The position numbers and the translations under genes were made by a program. Below the pieces are notes generated by a model. It worked only from the letters and a program-made list of their open reading frames with translations. It searched no databases and had not been told where the DNA came from. Below, piece by piece: positions 24,301-33,906 of a stretch of 64,000 bases of DNA. Each line of letters starts with the position of its first letter. Positions within the stretch are counted from its first letter, which is position 1. The stretch lies in the NCBI GenBank assembly GCA_950097015.1, contig CATNEN010000020.1, positions 31,025 through 95,024 of the forward strand, written 5' to 3'. The DNA is from Macrostomum hystrix (lineage: Eukaryota > Platyhelminthes > Macrostomidae).

Positions 24301-27300
24301 GTCTCAGTAAATAATCTCATGCAGGATTGAGGTCCTGGTCTCACTAAAGAATCTCATGCAGGATTGAGTCCTGGTCTCAGTAAAGAATCTCATGCAGGAT
24401 TGAGTCCTGGTCTCAGTAAAGAATCTCATGCAGGATTGAGTCCTGGTCTCAGTAAAGAATCTCATGCAGGATTGAGTCCTGGTCTCAGTAAAGAATCTCA
24501 TGCAGGATTTGATTCCCTGGTCTCAGTAAAGAATCTGCATGCAGGATTGAGTCCTAGGTCTCAGTAAAGAATCTCATGCAGGATTGAGTCCTGGTCTCAG
24601 TAAAGAATCTCATGCAGGATTGAGTCCTGGTCTCAGTAAATAATCTCATGCAGGATTGAGTCCATGGTCTCCACTAAAGAATCTCATGCAGGATTGAGTC
24701 CTGGTCTCAGGTAAAGAATCTCATGCAGGATTGAGTCCTGGTCTCAGTAAATAATCTCATGCAGGATTGAGTCCTGGTCTCACTTAAAGAATCTCATGCA
24801 GGATGAGTCCTGGTCTCAAGTATAAAGAATCTCATGGCAGGATGAGTCCTGGTCTCAGTAAAGAATCTCATGGCAGGATTGAGTCCTGGTCTCAGTAAAG
24901 AATCTCATGCAGATTGAGTCCTGGTCTCAGTAAGAATTCTCATGCAGGATTGAGTCCTGGTCTCAGTAAAGAATCTCATGCAGGATTGAGTCCTGGTCTC
25001 AGTAAAGAATCTCATGCAGGATTGAGTCCTGGTCTCAGTAAAGAATCTCATGCAGGATTGAGTCCTGGTCTCAGTAAAGAATCTCATGCAGGATTGAGTC
25101 CTGGTCTCAGTAAAGAATCTCATGCAGGATTGAGTCCTGGTCTCACGGAAGATTCTCTCGGGGAGTTTATTCATAAGTATGTGAACAGTATCTTATGATA
25201 TTGGGCATAACGCTGAAGAATGAAATCAGAGAGTTAAAATGGTCTCTTGTTAGCCTAAAGTAGTAAGAAGTGCCTCTGCACTTGTTCGCAAGTATTAATA
25301 ATTGTATGTGTCAATCAATTTTAGCATTAAATTCCATAGCTAATTTAGTGAGAATTTAGCGAGATTGCTTCGAGTGCCACCTCTGTATTCATTAATCAGT
25401 TACCTACAGCTCTAGACTAATTACTTAATTTTCCTTTCCTTGTGTCTTGCCTAATCTAACTGTGCTTATTATTTTCTCGTCCCTTGCCCGGTTGCATTTT
25501 CTTGAATTTTGCTAGCTTGAACGGCTTGGATTTGAAATTTCAGTGTCTTTAATCCAAGCAGTTTTCCCGTTTTAAAGGTGTTGCCATTTGAATCCAGGTT
25601 TCAAAATTTCTCATTCGCATTGTTAATTTCCCGTCTGTGCATGTGGGGGGGGGAATCAAGCCAACCCAGTTCCTCTTATCGGATTAATATGTGTGATATC
25701 TGACACGAGTTCGTATTTGGGAAGGAAGAACCGTTGTAAGTCTATTTTGTTATTTTAGCATTTCAAATGATCAAATCATCTCAAGGGTGAATAAGCAGGG
25801 CAATGCGTGTTGCTTTAAAGAAGGGGCAAGCATCACTGGCAGAACGAAGTGAAGATAGGGCGGGTTTGTACCATAGACTAAACTTCAATGTGTGTCAATA
25901 TGGTAAGGAGAATGTATGAAAACATTAAGACGTTGATTGTAGCCGTGTCTGATGTGTATGAGGCTTTGGTAAGCCTTGCTTAATCTCTGATCCTCTATTA
26001 ATCTATCCCGACCATGCTGGCTGAGGCTCAGGCATGATAACGATTCGGTTTAACTCTCTGTCACTTTGTGGACTGTGAGCAAATTTATGCCCACTCATTT
26101 CAGCTGATCTCCCACCTCCAATCTCCCATGCTGGAGATTAGTCGCGAACATGGTTGTTGGACTGAAACGGATCCCATTAAGGTGGTAGCTGGCTATTTAT
26201 ATCAGATAGCCAGTTCCGGTCTCATTGTGTACACTGAGTGACCGGGTGGACTGAGCAGCGACCGGAAATTCAAGCTGATCCCCTACCACTCAGCTTAAAC
26301 AGAGAGAATGAGGAAGATGTCTCTACTTGTCCTAACTGCTCCCATGGTCCACTATCCTAAAAGCAATATCATTTGCTGATGCTTCCATAAAAAATAAATA
26401 ACATTGACAGCCTCTTCACGCTGGAAACGCTTGCTTTAGGTTAGTCCATCGCACGAGCCTTAGCTCAACGCCATCTGCTAAAGTCTTGACTACTCAGACG
26501 ATTATCCTGAGAAACTACGTTAAGCGAGACGCAAACAGAGTGTGAATCTCGCCCTTAGCTTTTCTCATCGTCTGGAAGTGTACAGTCTTGCCTTGGAGCT
26601 TTCGTTTACATTTAGCGCAGATGGCTTAAACTCCTGGTCATAATATCTCCGCTTAGACTTTTCAGATGTGCCTTTAAAAAATCTTGTAAAGGCTTTTTAA
26701 TCCTTGAAATCAATTAAACTACTCCTACAGCACAGTGGATGTCTACATGCTGAATGTCTTTTGGATTCGTGAAGTCACGAGACAGTTAAAAAAGTTGATG
26801 CAGCTAAAATGCAGATTTTCAATAAAAAACGTCACCTAACCAGTTCAGTAAGATTTGCAGCCAGTGGCACAGCCGCAGCTATTGCTCGGCACTTCTAAGG
26901 CCTGTTTACAGCTGTTGAGTCCGTAAATTAGGGAGGCCGCCACACCCACCTAGTTTCTTCTACCCCAACTGATGCTGGTAGCTATTTTACAGCTGGGTGA
27001 ATTAAAGTACTAGGAAATGTAATTTCCCCAACAACACAACTTTCTTCATCTGGGCCGAGGGCTTCCAGGCGCGTGTTTAGCACGCGTGAGGTGAAGCTTA
27101 GCAAGCTCTGCCAGCTCTGCAAGATTAGCAGAGTTCTGCTTCCAGAATTAGCTGACTGCTACCTGAAAATTCTGCTGCGCCAGACTCCTGTACAGAGAAA
27201 GCTAGGATCCAATATACACGTACATACAGAATGCACACTGGGCACTAACATCAATTTGTGCGCACTGCGCGCTGCACAAACTGGCTCAATTACGTCACTC

Positions 27301-28296
27301 AACCATAAATCTGATGAAAATTTATCCGCTACTGGTTTTCAGATGTTTAATTTTTGACTTAGGCAAGTGTATGTAGTTATTCAAATCTCATTATAGTCCC
27401 TTCTATATGCCCCCTATTTCATTGAACTTTTTGTTAGTTCCGCTGGTCACCGCACGACCTGGACCTGCTGGCCACCGGCAGCCTGGCTGGCCACATTATC
27501 GAATGCGGCGCCCAGTGCACTGGTGGCATCTTTACTGACTACGAAAGCGTGCCAGACTGGCACACCATCGGCTTCCCGGTTGCCGAGTGCCACAGAGATG
27601 GCCGGCTCTACATCACAAAACCGGCTGGCACTGGCGGCCTCGTCACCACGGAGACAGTCGGCGAGCAGATTGTGTACGAAATCGGCGACCCGTCCGCCTA
27701 CCTGCTGCCGGACTGCACGCTGGATCTGCGGCAAGTCCGGCTGGAACAAGCGGGCGAAAATCGCGTCGCTGTGCTGGGCGCGCGCGGTCGACCTCCGCCG
27801 AGCCAGTTGAAGGTCAGCGGCTGCGTGACCGACGGCTACAGGCTGACAGCCGTGTCTGTGGTGGCAGGCGGCCTGGCGGCTAAGAAGGCCCGACTAACTG
27901 CCGAGGCTGTGCTCAAGCGGTTTGTTGTAGCGACTGTTTATTGAAGGGGAACAGAAGGTTGTGAAGTATATGTTGCATATTTTTAAAGAGACTTCAATAA
28001 ATCGATAATAGTCAAAACAGACAGTTGGCGACGACGTTGTAGCCTAGTGGTTAGAGCGTCAGACTCACGACTTAAAGGTCTGATGTTCGATTCCCGACTC
28101 CATTGGAACAATTTGTATCCTTTAGCTAGATACTTAACTCTCCATTGCTTCATTTCACTCAGCTGTTAAATGAGTGCTAGCATTAGATGGGGAAAATTGA
28201 GGGTGTGTGTGGACTGAGAAGTCGTACGCAGCCTTCAGATGCGCCGTGCAATAGCTGCGACCCAATCGGGGCGGTGTAATTAAATATTATTATTAA

Positions 28297-28328
<32 letters not shown>

Positions 28329-30095
28329 AAAGAGATTTCCGCCATTTTCGATTTTCACCCACAGTGTTCGCCTGATATTCAAGCACCTAGGCTATCAAGA
28401 CTTCACTGATGTCACGGTACAGGTCATCGGCGCTGAAGACGCATTTGGAGCCTCCGGCATGAGCAGCCCAGTGAGTAGTCTTGAGCCTTCACTTAATGCG
28501 AATCGTTGCCCACGCCTATTCAATGCGACTCGCTGTGTCAACTATTTTTAAGACCTGCTGACGTAATAACTTTGAAATTGATGTCTAATTAGTTTTTTAA
28601 TACGCGCTTTAGCAAATTGAAATCTCATTTTTCCACTTAATAGTTTGTAATCTATTATGCTCTTAAATAAACTCCGATAACCACTGATAGAGCTTAAGAT
28701 TCTGTTTAATTAAGATATATTTTTTGCCTGCCCGTATAAAGACAAATTCTAATTGGGCAAGGAGTGTTTGCACTGTCTGATTGTGTGAGTGTGTTCAGAG
28801 GTCTGCGGAATGGTATATTAGACTAATTTATGCGACTATTAAACGTCGCCAAAATCTATAAAGTACATTTGATGGTTCGAAGTTTCTTAATACGTATTTA
28901 GTGTAATATAGATAGACTGGCAGAAATGCCCATTCGAAGATATGTGTACAGCTGTTCAGTACTTGGACCGCACGCATACCTGATTTTCTTCCCCAGGTAA
29001 TGGGAAATAGAGTATCTTGCTTTATAACACATTATGTTTCCCTGTGGTCTGAGATTCTCTTTACGAGCTCCAAAATTCTGACCAATACGGTACAGGCTTG
29101 ATATTTCCGCATTAGTAGTTTTTGTATTATTCTCTTTGATTTTAATGAATCATCACTCTGAATACCCAGCAGGCGCCACGCGAAGCCGCCCTGTGGCTGG
29201 CTGCCAAGCACCAGTCCAAGGAGGCGCTGGAGGTGCTGTCGCGAGAAATCGCTCCGGCGGGCACCGGCATGGCGCCCGGTCTAACGGCGCTGGTGGGCGG
29301 CCGGCCAAAAGTATCCCCGGTGCTGCGCCTAGTCACGCATCAGGTTAACAGGGCCTCACTGAAGCCGCAGGTGCACTTTGTTGGTGGTAGAACTATTGAT
29401 ACAATCGACGCCTGGTCTGATCCGGCAGTCTTGTCTACGGCAAAGGCGAAGTCAGTTGCGACGACTGATAATCTGCTAGAGAACTGTGAGACTGACGCTT
29501 CTGAGGATGAGCAGGCTTCGATGCAGGTAAGGTCCTTTGGCTATTCATACATAAACAAAACATTAGAAATAATGCAGGCCTCATTCCTAATTTGTTCCTA
29601 ATTATTTTACATGCAAAGTGCACAAATTAGTATAGTAGACTAGCAAAATCTGCCCCCTTGCTCCGTTGCTCTGTTCAGGCGCAGCAAAAATTTGTCATTT
29701 CATCTGACACTACTCAAATTCTTCACCCGCAGTTGCCTTGTCGCCTAATTGACGTAGCCATTGCGCGCAGCGGTGACAAAGGCGACGCCTGCAACATTGG
29801 CGTCCTGGCCCGCAGTCCTGAATACTATCCGCTGCTGAGGCGCCGCCTGACTGCCGCAGTCGTGGCCGACTATTTTCGGCACGTATTTCCTCCTGGGCTA
29901 GATCATCGCGCGCTGGTGCGACGCTACGAGCTGCCAGGCCTGCGGGCACTGAACTTCGTGCTGGATCAATCACTGGGCGGCGGTGGTGTAGCCTCTCTAC
30001 GCTACGATCCGCAGGGCAAAGCCTACGCCCAGATGCTGCTTGACCTTGTGTTGCAGCCTGAGAACAGTCCAGCTGATGCTGCGGCTAGTGGCTAA
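15366..30095 (+). CDS. AtuA-family protein (DUF1446), probably mitochondrial; nine exons
   Basis: Exons: 15366-15534, 15628-15728, 15849-15918, 15995-16178, 17576-17675, 27438-27919, 28365-28470, 29173-29526 and 29679-30095. All have GT-AG borders and matching phases, giving 660 residues. Residues 1-38 lack acidic residues and carry several Arg/Lys, like a mitochondrial presequence. The body matches the AtuA fold family, named after bacterial acyclic terpene (citronellol/geraniol) catabolism. It shows [13 protein letters not shown] at the start, [42 protein letters not shown] and a [10 protein letters not shown] loop. From about residue 545 a separate small C-terminal domain ([20 protein letters not shown]) follows, the usual partner of AtuA. 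The reaction in animals is not established; a role in branched acyl-CoA metabolism is inferred from bacterial relatives. Introns 4 and 5 contain large minisatellites. Exon 8 could start three bases earlier (29170). Confidence 0.9.
16335..17435. repeat. Minisatellite, 28-bp unit, in intron 4 of the AtuA-family gene
   Basis: About 39 unit lengths of a 28-bp repeat with the words GATCTGAGATAGGGATGGGG and TGTTTTGG. A later block (about 17090-17310) alternates with a variant carrying GGGGTCGTTTAGTTATCTG, in effect a dimer of the basic unit. The left edge grades into diverged copies from about 16230. Confidence 0.95.
17743..25150. repeat. Minisatellite, 36-bp unit (7.4 kb), in intron 5 of the AtuA-family gene
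   Basis: About 205 unit lengths of a 36-bp repeat containing CATGCAGGATTGAGTCC and TGGTCTCAGTAAAGAATC. Variants are TAAATAATC (stop-creating on the plus strand), CACTAAAG, GGTATCAG and CACGCAGG. Because 36 is divisible by three, each frame shows a 12-residue peptide repeat, and both strands have very long open frames; these are artefacts. From 17743 to about 20800 variants are mixed. From about 22540 to 23700 units are essentially identical. From about 23700 to 24910 there are many one- or two-base insertions and deletions. Confidence 0.98.
25151..26859. other. Unique part of intron 5, no gene seen
   Basis: No splice-flanked coding segment was found. Around 26040-26320 a word-rich segment (CTGATCTCCCACCTCCAATC, ACCGGGTGGACTGAGCAG) may be another old dispersed repeat, but there is no second copy in the window. 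Confidence 0.4.
26860..27015 (-). mobile_element. SINE family B, 3' fragment, reverse orientation
   Basis: Matches the body of the full-length copy at 43722-44030 in the same orientation: CACAGCCGCAGCTATTGC, GGCCGCCACACCCACC, AACTGATGCTGGTA and ACAGCTGGGTGAATT. The tRNA-like head is missing. Confidence 0.7.
27438..27944 (+). CDS. Alternative 3' end of the AtuA-family gene (exon 6 read-through)
   Basis: Exon 6 has a weak donor (GTTTGT at 27920). Reading through it adds only FVVATVY after the conserved domain and stops at 27942-27944. An AATAAA lies 52 bases later at 27996-28001. This gives a plausible short isoform of 376 residues by intronic polyadenylation, lacking the C-terminal partner domain. 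Confidence 0.4.
   Translation, partial: FRWSPHDLDLLATGSLAGHIIECGAQCTGGIFTDYESVPDWHTIGFPVAECHRDGRLYITKPAGTGGLVTTETVGEQIVYEIGDPSAYLLPDCTLDLRQVRLEQAGENRVAVLGARGRPPPSQLKVSGCVTDGYRLTAVSVVAGGLAAKKARLTAEAVLKRFVVATVY
27996..28001 (+). terminator. Intronic poly(A) signal in the AtuA-family gene
   Basis: AATAAA lies 52 bases beyond the in-frame read-through stop of exon 6, within intron 6 and upstream of the SINE at 28037. Confidence 0.4.
28037..28328 (+). mobile_element. tRNA-derived SINE, family B, with (TAG)n tail
   Basis: The head has an A box (TAGCCTAGTGGTTAGAGCG) and B box (GTTCGATTCCC), followed by the family body (AACTCTCCATTGCTTCATTT, CAGCTGTTAAATGAG, GTGCAATAGCTGCG) and a TATTATTAATAG-TAG simple tail to 28328. 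It lies in intron 6 of the AtuA-family gene, in the sense direction. Confidence 0.85.
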
Positions 30096-30123
30096 GCCTA
30101 ATTAGACCTACTCAAATCTGTCT

Positions 30124-30573
30124 AGCCTTTTTAACAGATTTTCTGTCCCTTCTGTTAACCTAAGCCATCCTTAGTCATGTCAAGACAAATGACGATTAGG
30201 ATAAGGCGGTATTCACAGCCACCCTGGGGTCCTTGGGCCCTAGATACTGTAAGTCATGGGTCGAGGGTTCATCATCACCGTCTTGTTGTCATCTAGCAAA
30301 ATTGTTGTTGCTCTCATCACAACACAATCATAATATTGGATCGAATTCCCTGGTAGTTAAACAAATTTCCTAGAATTTTCCACCGATAAATGATGCAACC
30401 CAATGACATCTCGTCTGCTTTCCGAACACTTTTAGTACTTTTAGCACCAATAATTTCGGGACATAGGGTACAGCCTTTTTTTGCGTCAGAAGTCATCTTG
30501 TCTTAACTTTTCAATGAGATTTTATCTAATGGCTTAGGTTAACAGAAGGGACAGAAAATCTGTTAAATAGGCT
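30124..30573. repeat. Short element bounded by 45-bp inverted repeats
   Basis: The arm 30124-30168 (AACAGATTTTCTGTCCCTTC, then TGTTAACCTAAGCCAT) recurs reverse-complemented at 30529-30573 with few mismatches. The 360-bp interior has no open frame. It begins 29 bases after the AtuA-family stop codon, so it is probably within the 3' untranslated region and could form a long hairpin. A MITE is the simplest explanation. Confidence 0.75.
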
Positions 30574-31950
30574 ACTTGTAATCATCATAGTACGGAATGT
30601 ATTATTAAAGAATCCTATGATTTTTTTTCGTCCCGAGGTTATAAATGAGTCTTTCGTGTGCGCTGCATAAAGCCCTGATAAATTATTGTGATTAGGTTCG
30701 CACTGCCCTGGCACTGCATGTGCTAATTCAGCCTTGAGCCTCTTCAGCCTTGGCCATTTTTCTGTCTGTCGCGTGGTTTGTGGTACCGATCGGAAAAAAT
30801 CCTGCGTTGTTACCGTCAAGCTTGGCTCTTCATTACCATCGTGTTGTTGCGAAATCCATTGTGTGCCTCTGTTCCTGTGGAGGTGCTCAGATCTTGTTAT
30901 TGGTATTTTTAATCTATTTGTTTTGTTAGCAATTCTCAAAGCTTAATTTAATTGGCCGATTGCATCTATCGAGTAGGTGCCTCCTAAAGAACTTGTTGTC
31001 CTGATGTAAATTGTTGATCTGGTAGCTGTAAAATTTGATATAAAAATTTATCTGAACTTTGTAATTAAATAAAAATTAGACTTTGAGCAAGATTTTTTGT
31101 GCCTTAACAAACGTTAGGCTTATTTGGCATTATTATTTAACGCTTTCAAATAATACTAGCTAGTCACATTACTAATTTTCTAGTCAGTTCTATGTACGAG
31201 CTAGTTAGGAATGATTCATAAAAAGCTGGCTTTTGGAACACAGAATTCAATGGTTGCACATTGTCAGACAGCATTTATTCGTGTCACTATTTTTTATTTG
31301 GTAAATGTCAAAATGTTTTCCTCTACAGAGCTGTTACTAGTGACGATATGCTTTTTAGGTGAATTTTCAAACAAGAGTTAGTGTAAGGCTTTAAAACTTG
31401 TTAAGTTTTGTTAAGTTTATCTAATTCTTATTTGAAGTGTTTTAACACGAAAGGCTAAAAAATGCATTATAACACAATGTATTAACTTCACGACACTTCG
31501 CACACCTTAAGTAACTAAGCAATAATTTTTGTTAAGAAAGAACAACAGAAGATGCTATTCGCACCAAGATGAGTCAATCGTAGCCTCGGAACGATAGACG
31601 ATTCAACGGTATTGAAGTATGTGCTATTTTTTCATACTTTGCTGGTGCAAAAAAACTAATATAGTGACAACTAAAAAGTGGAAACTCTTTCTAACGAATG
31701 AAACTTAACAGGCATCACAACAGAAAGTGCCGTGAGACACAGCGACCGGCCAAGAAGCCTGTGTCTTGTGCCTGACAAGAGCATACGAACACTTGCGACA
31801 AGATTTGACAATATTTTAGCAAGACTCGCTAGAAGTTGCTTCACAACAATAGACCAACAACGAGGCAGTGAGAATGTCTTGCTTTTGCATATCAGAAAGT
31901 GGACAATCAACTCTAGCAGATCAGCTATCCGGACCGGGCTTTCGTATTGT
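30574..31950. other. Intergenic between convergent AtuA-family and GPCR genes
   Basis: AT-rich, with no supported exon. AATAAA at 31068-31073 is a possible distal poly(A) signal for the AtuA-family gene. The segment below 31950 would hold the 3' untranslated region of the GPCR on the minus strand. Confidence 0.4.
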
Positions 31951-33120
31951 CTAGCCGATCACTCGCAGCGGTATGACGTCCTCCTCTGTGCGATTGCTCG
32001 CCCTCTGACAGCGGCTGCGACGCTTCTTGCGCATCTTCGTCGAGACCAGGTGGTGGACCACGAACGCACTGACGGCCAAAGCGGACAGAACATTCTTCAT
32101 CGGCTGCAAAATGTAGTTCAGTATCGGATAGAGATCCTGACCTACTGGCATCTTGTCGTGAACGGAAGCAGCACGGATCAGGCCGGTGGCAGCGAGTGGC
32201 GGATAACAGATTAGCGACACACACAGCTGAAGCAGTTTCACGTTGCGGTTCATTCGGTCCAGACTTGTCAAAGCTCCGTTAGCGTTGTTTGAGTCGTTAG
32301 TTACGTTGCCGACTACCCCGTTATGATTAATAGTCGCTTTTCCAAACACGGTGCTTGGTCGCTCGATTCCGTTGCGAATCCAGAAAGTTATAACAACTCC
32401 TGCCGAGATGCTGCACACCAGCATCGGGGCGTAAACATTGGCAAACAGCTCGACAATTGCAACGACGTAGTATATTTCCAGAAATTCAGCGGTCACCCGA
32501 CACTCATATTCGGACAACCAGGCAGTAGAGTTGTTCTGATTGTTCCCTTGACCGCTTAGCGATAGCCCGATGCCGTACATCCAGATATGGTTTAGGTGAA
32601 CTGCCATAGTCACCACAGCGGCTAGGCATGCGCCAATTCTCAGTCGAAATTGGCTAAAATGTTTCACTCCGAAGCGCAAATTGAAGGCAATAGCGCCTCT
32701 TTCTAGCGCAAATAATATCAGTAGGGAGGCTTGCACGCTCATTGTCAGGTTCTCGCCTAAATGGTAGAGCTTGCAAACCCAAGTCAGGGCGTGTCGGTTT
32801 CCAATCAAATGGCCCAGTTGGCGGTTAATCAGCGCAAATGTCGCCTTATTGAGTAAGCAGGCAACGTCGGCTGCGCAATTCCAGCGCAGGATGAGAATGC
32901 AGCCGAGTCTATATCGGCTAAATGTCGGCCTGCTCATGTAGTAGATGCAAGTTAGCAGCATTACAGCGCCACTGTAGCAGCAGGTCAGCATGAGGCTGCT
33001 CAGCAGTTGTTCGTTATCGCTAGCAACGTACATCTCGTTGTTTAATAATTTTAAGCACTCGCCAGTCGTATTGGTGGCATTGACATTGCAGTCCTCGCCT
33101 CCTGTCTCCAGTCCGGCCAT
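31951..33120 (-). CDS. Orphan rhodopsin-like GPCR, intronless
   Basis: A 389-residue receptor with seven predicted membrane segments at about 39-61, 72-92, 114-138, 161-183, 214-247, 294-316 and 331-356. The extracellular N-terminus has N-glycosylation sites at N14 and N17. Cys116 at the start of TM3 and Cys207 in the second extracellular loop (YECRV) can form the conserved disulfide. The DRY motif is reduced to ERG (140-142), and TM7 (NVLSALAVSAFVVHH) lacks NPxxY. TM6 keeps Pro residues (CYPPL), and the C-tail starts with a basic stretch (TKMRKKRRSR). Together these suggest a diverged family A receptor, perhaps for a peptide. The ligand cannot be read from sequence. The ATG at 33120 is the first one in frame after a TATA box about 90 bases upstream. 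Confidence 0.88.
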   Translation of the reverse strand: MAGLETGGEDCNVNATNTTGECLKLLNNEMYVASDNEQLLSSLMLTCCYSGAVMLLTCIYYMSRPTFSRYRLGCILILRWNCAADVACLLNKATFALINRQLGHLIGNRHALTWVCKLYHLGENLTMSVQASLLILFALERGAIAFNLRFGVKHFSQFRLRIGACLAAVVTMAVHLNHIWMYGIGLSLSGQGNNQNNSTAWLSEYECRVTAEFLEIYYVVAIVELFANVYAPMLVCSISAGVVITFWIRNGIERPSTVFGKATINHNGVVGNVTNDSNNANGALTSLDRMNRNVKLLQLCVSLICYPPLAATGLIRAASVHDKMPVGQDLYPILNYILQPMKNVLSALAVSAFVVHHLVSTKMRKKRRSRCQRASNRTEEDVIPLRVIG

Positions 33121-33210
33121 CGCTTCGTCGTATCCTATTTAGTCTAGGAAATATTTCTCCAATCCTGCACTGCTTGTGCCGCAGTTCCTGTAGCTCCTTA
33201 GCTCCTTTTC

Positions 33211-33217
33211 TTTATAT
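33211..33217 (-). promoter_or_regulatory. TATA box of the GPCR gene
   Basis: On the minus strand GCATATAAAG occurs about 95 bases before the ATG, at a spacing suited to a short 5' leader. Confidence 0.5.
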
Positions 33218-33906
33218 GCAGATTTTCGCCTGATTCGCTGCTTTATGATTGGTTCGTTGTCTTCCTCATTTTAACCCATTTTTATCTGATCTACTCATAC
33301 CCCATCAGCTCAATCGTTTCTCTCAGCTCGTTTCTCATTCTGTCGCTGTGCTGTTTGCATACGGGCTGCCTCCTTGCTTGTCATTGAGGATCACGCTTCA
33401 TAGGCTTAGTTCTCTTGCCATGGTAAATTGTCTGCTGAAGGCAAAATTTTAAGCATCTCAATCACAGCAAAACTGGAGCGTGGAATTCTGGTCTTCAATT
33501 CTCCCAATTGATGAAAGGCCATTAGCAGAGTAATTAAGTTTTGCTGAGAGTCTCCCAAATAGCTTTGGGCGCCAATTTCAGCGAGTGACACATTGCTGCA
33601 GGCGGCTAGCATTAGTGTGTTGGATGGAGGTAGCATACTAGAGCCTTGATTTTATACATGTAGCACCTCATCTTCATGCTCTGCATGCCTCAGGTGTGTT
33701 ATCTTACAATTGACCAATTGGAATTGGTGTGGAGAATGTGCGATGCAAAACGCTGTCCAGCAAAATCGTCCTAACTTACCTAAAAAGACAACTAAAATGC
33801 GAACGTTTTCTTAAAAAGTACGCTATTTTCCTTGCTTTACAAGCCGGTCTAAACTTATATGTACAAACGCGAATGTATGTTGCATTGCAGCCTATCTGAA
33901 GTTGCC
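33218..33906. other. Divergent intergenic region between GPCR and MRPL44
   Basis: The 690 bases between two head-to-head genes contain no supported exon. An acceptor-like TTGCATTGCAG at about 33880-33890 lies just before the MRPL44 start and could be a leader intron or trans-splice acceptor. Confidence 0.4.
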
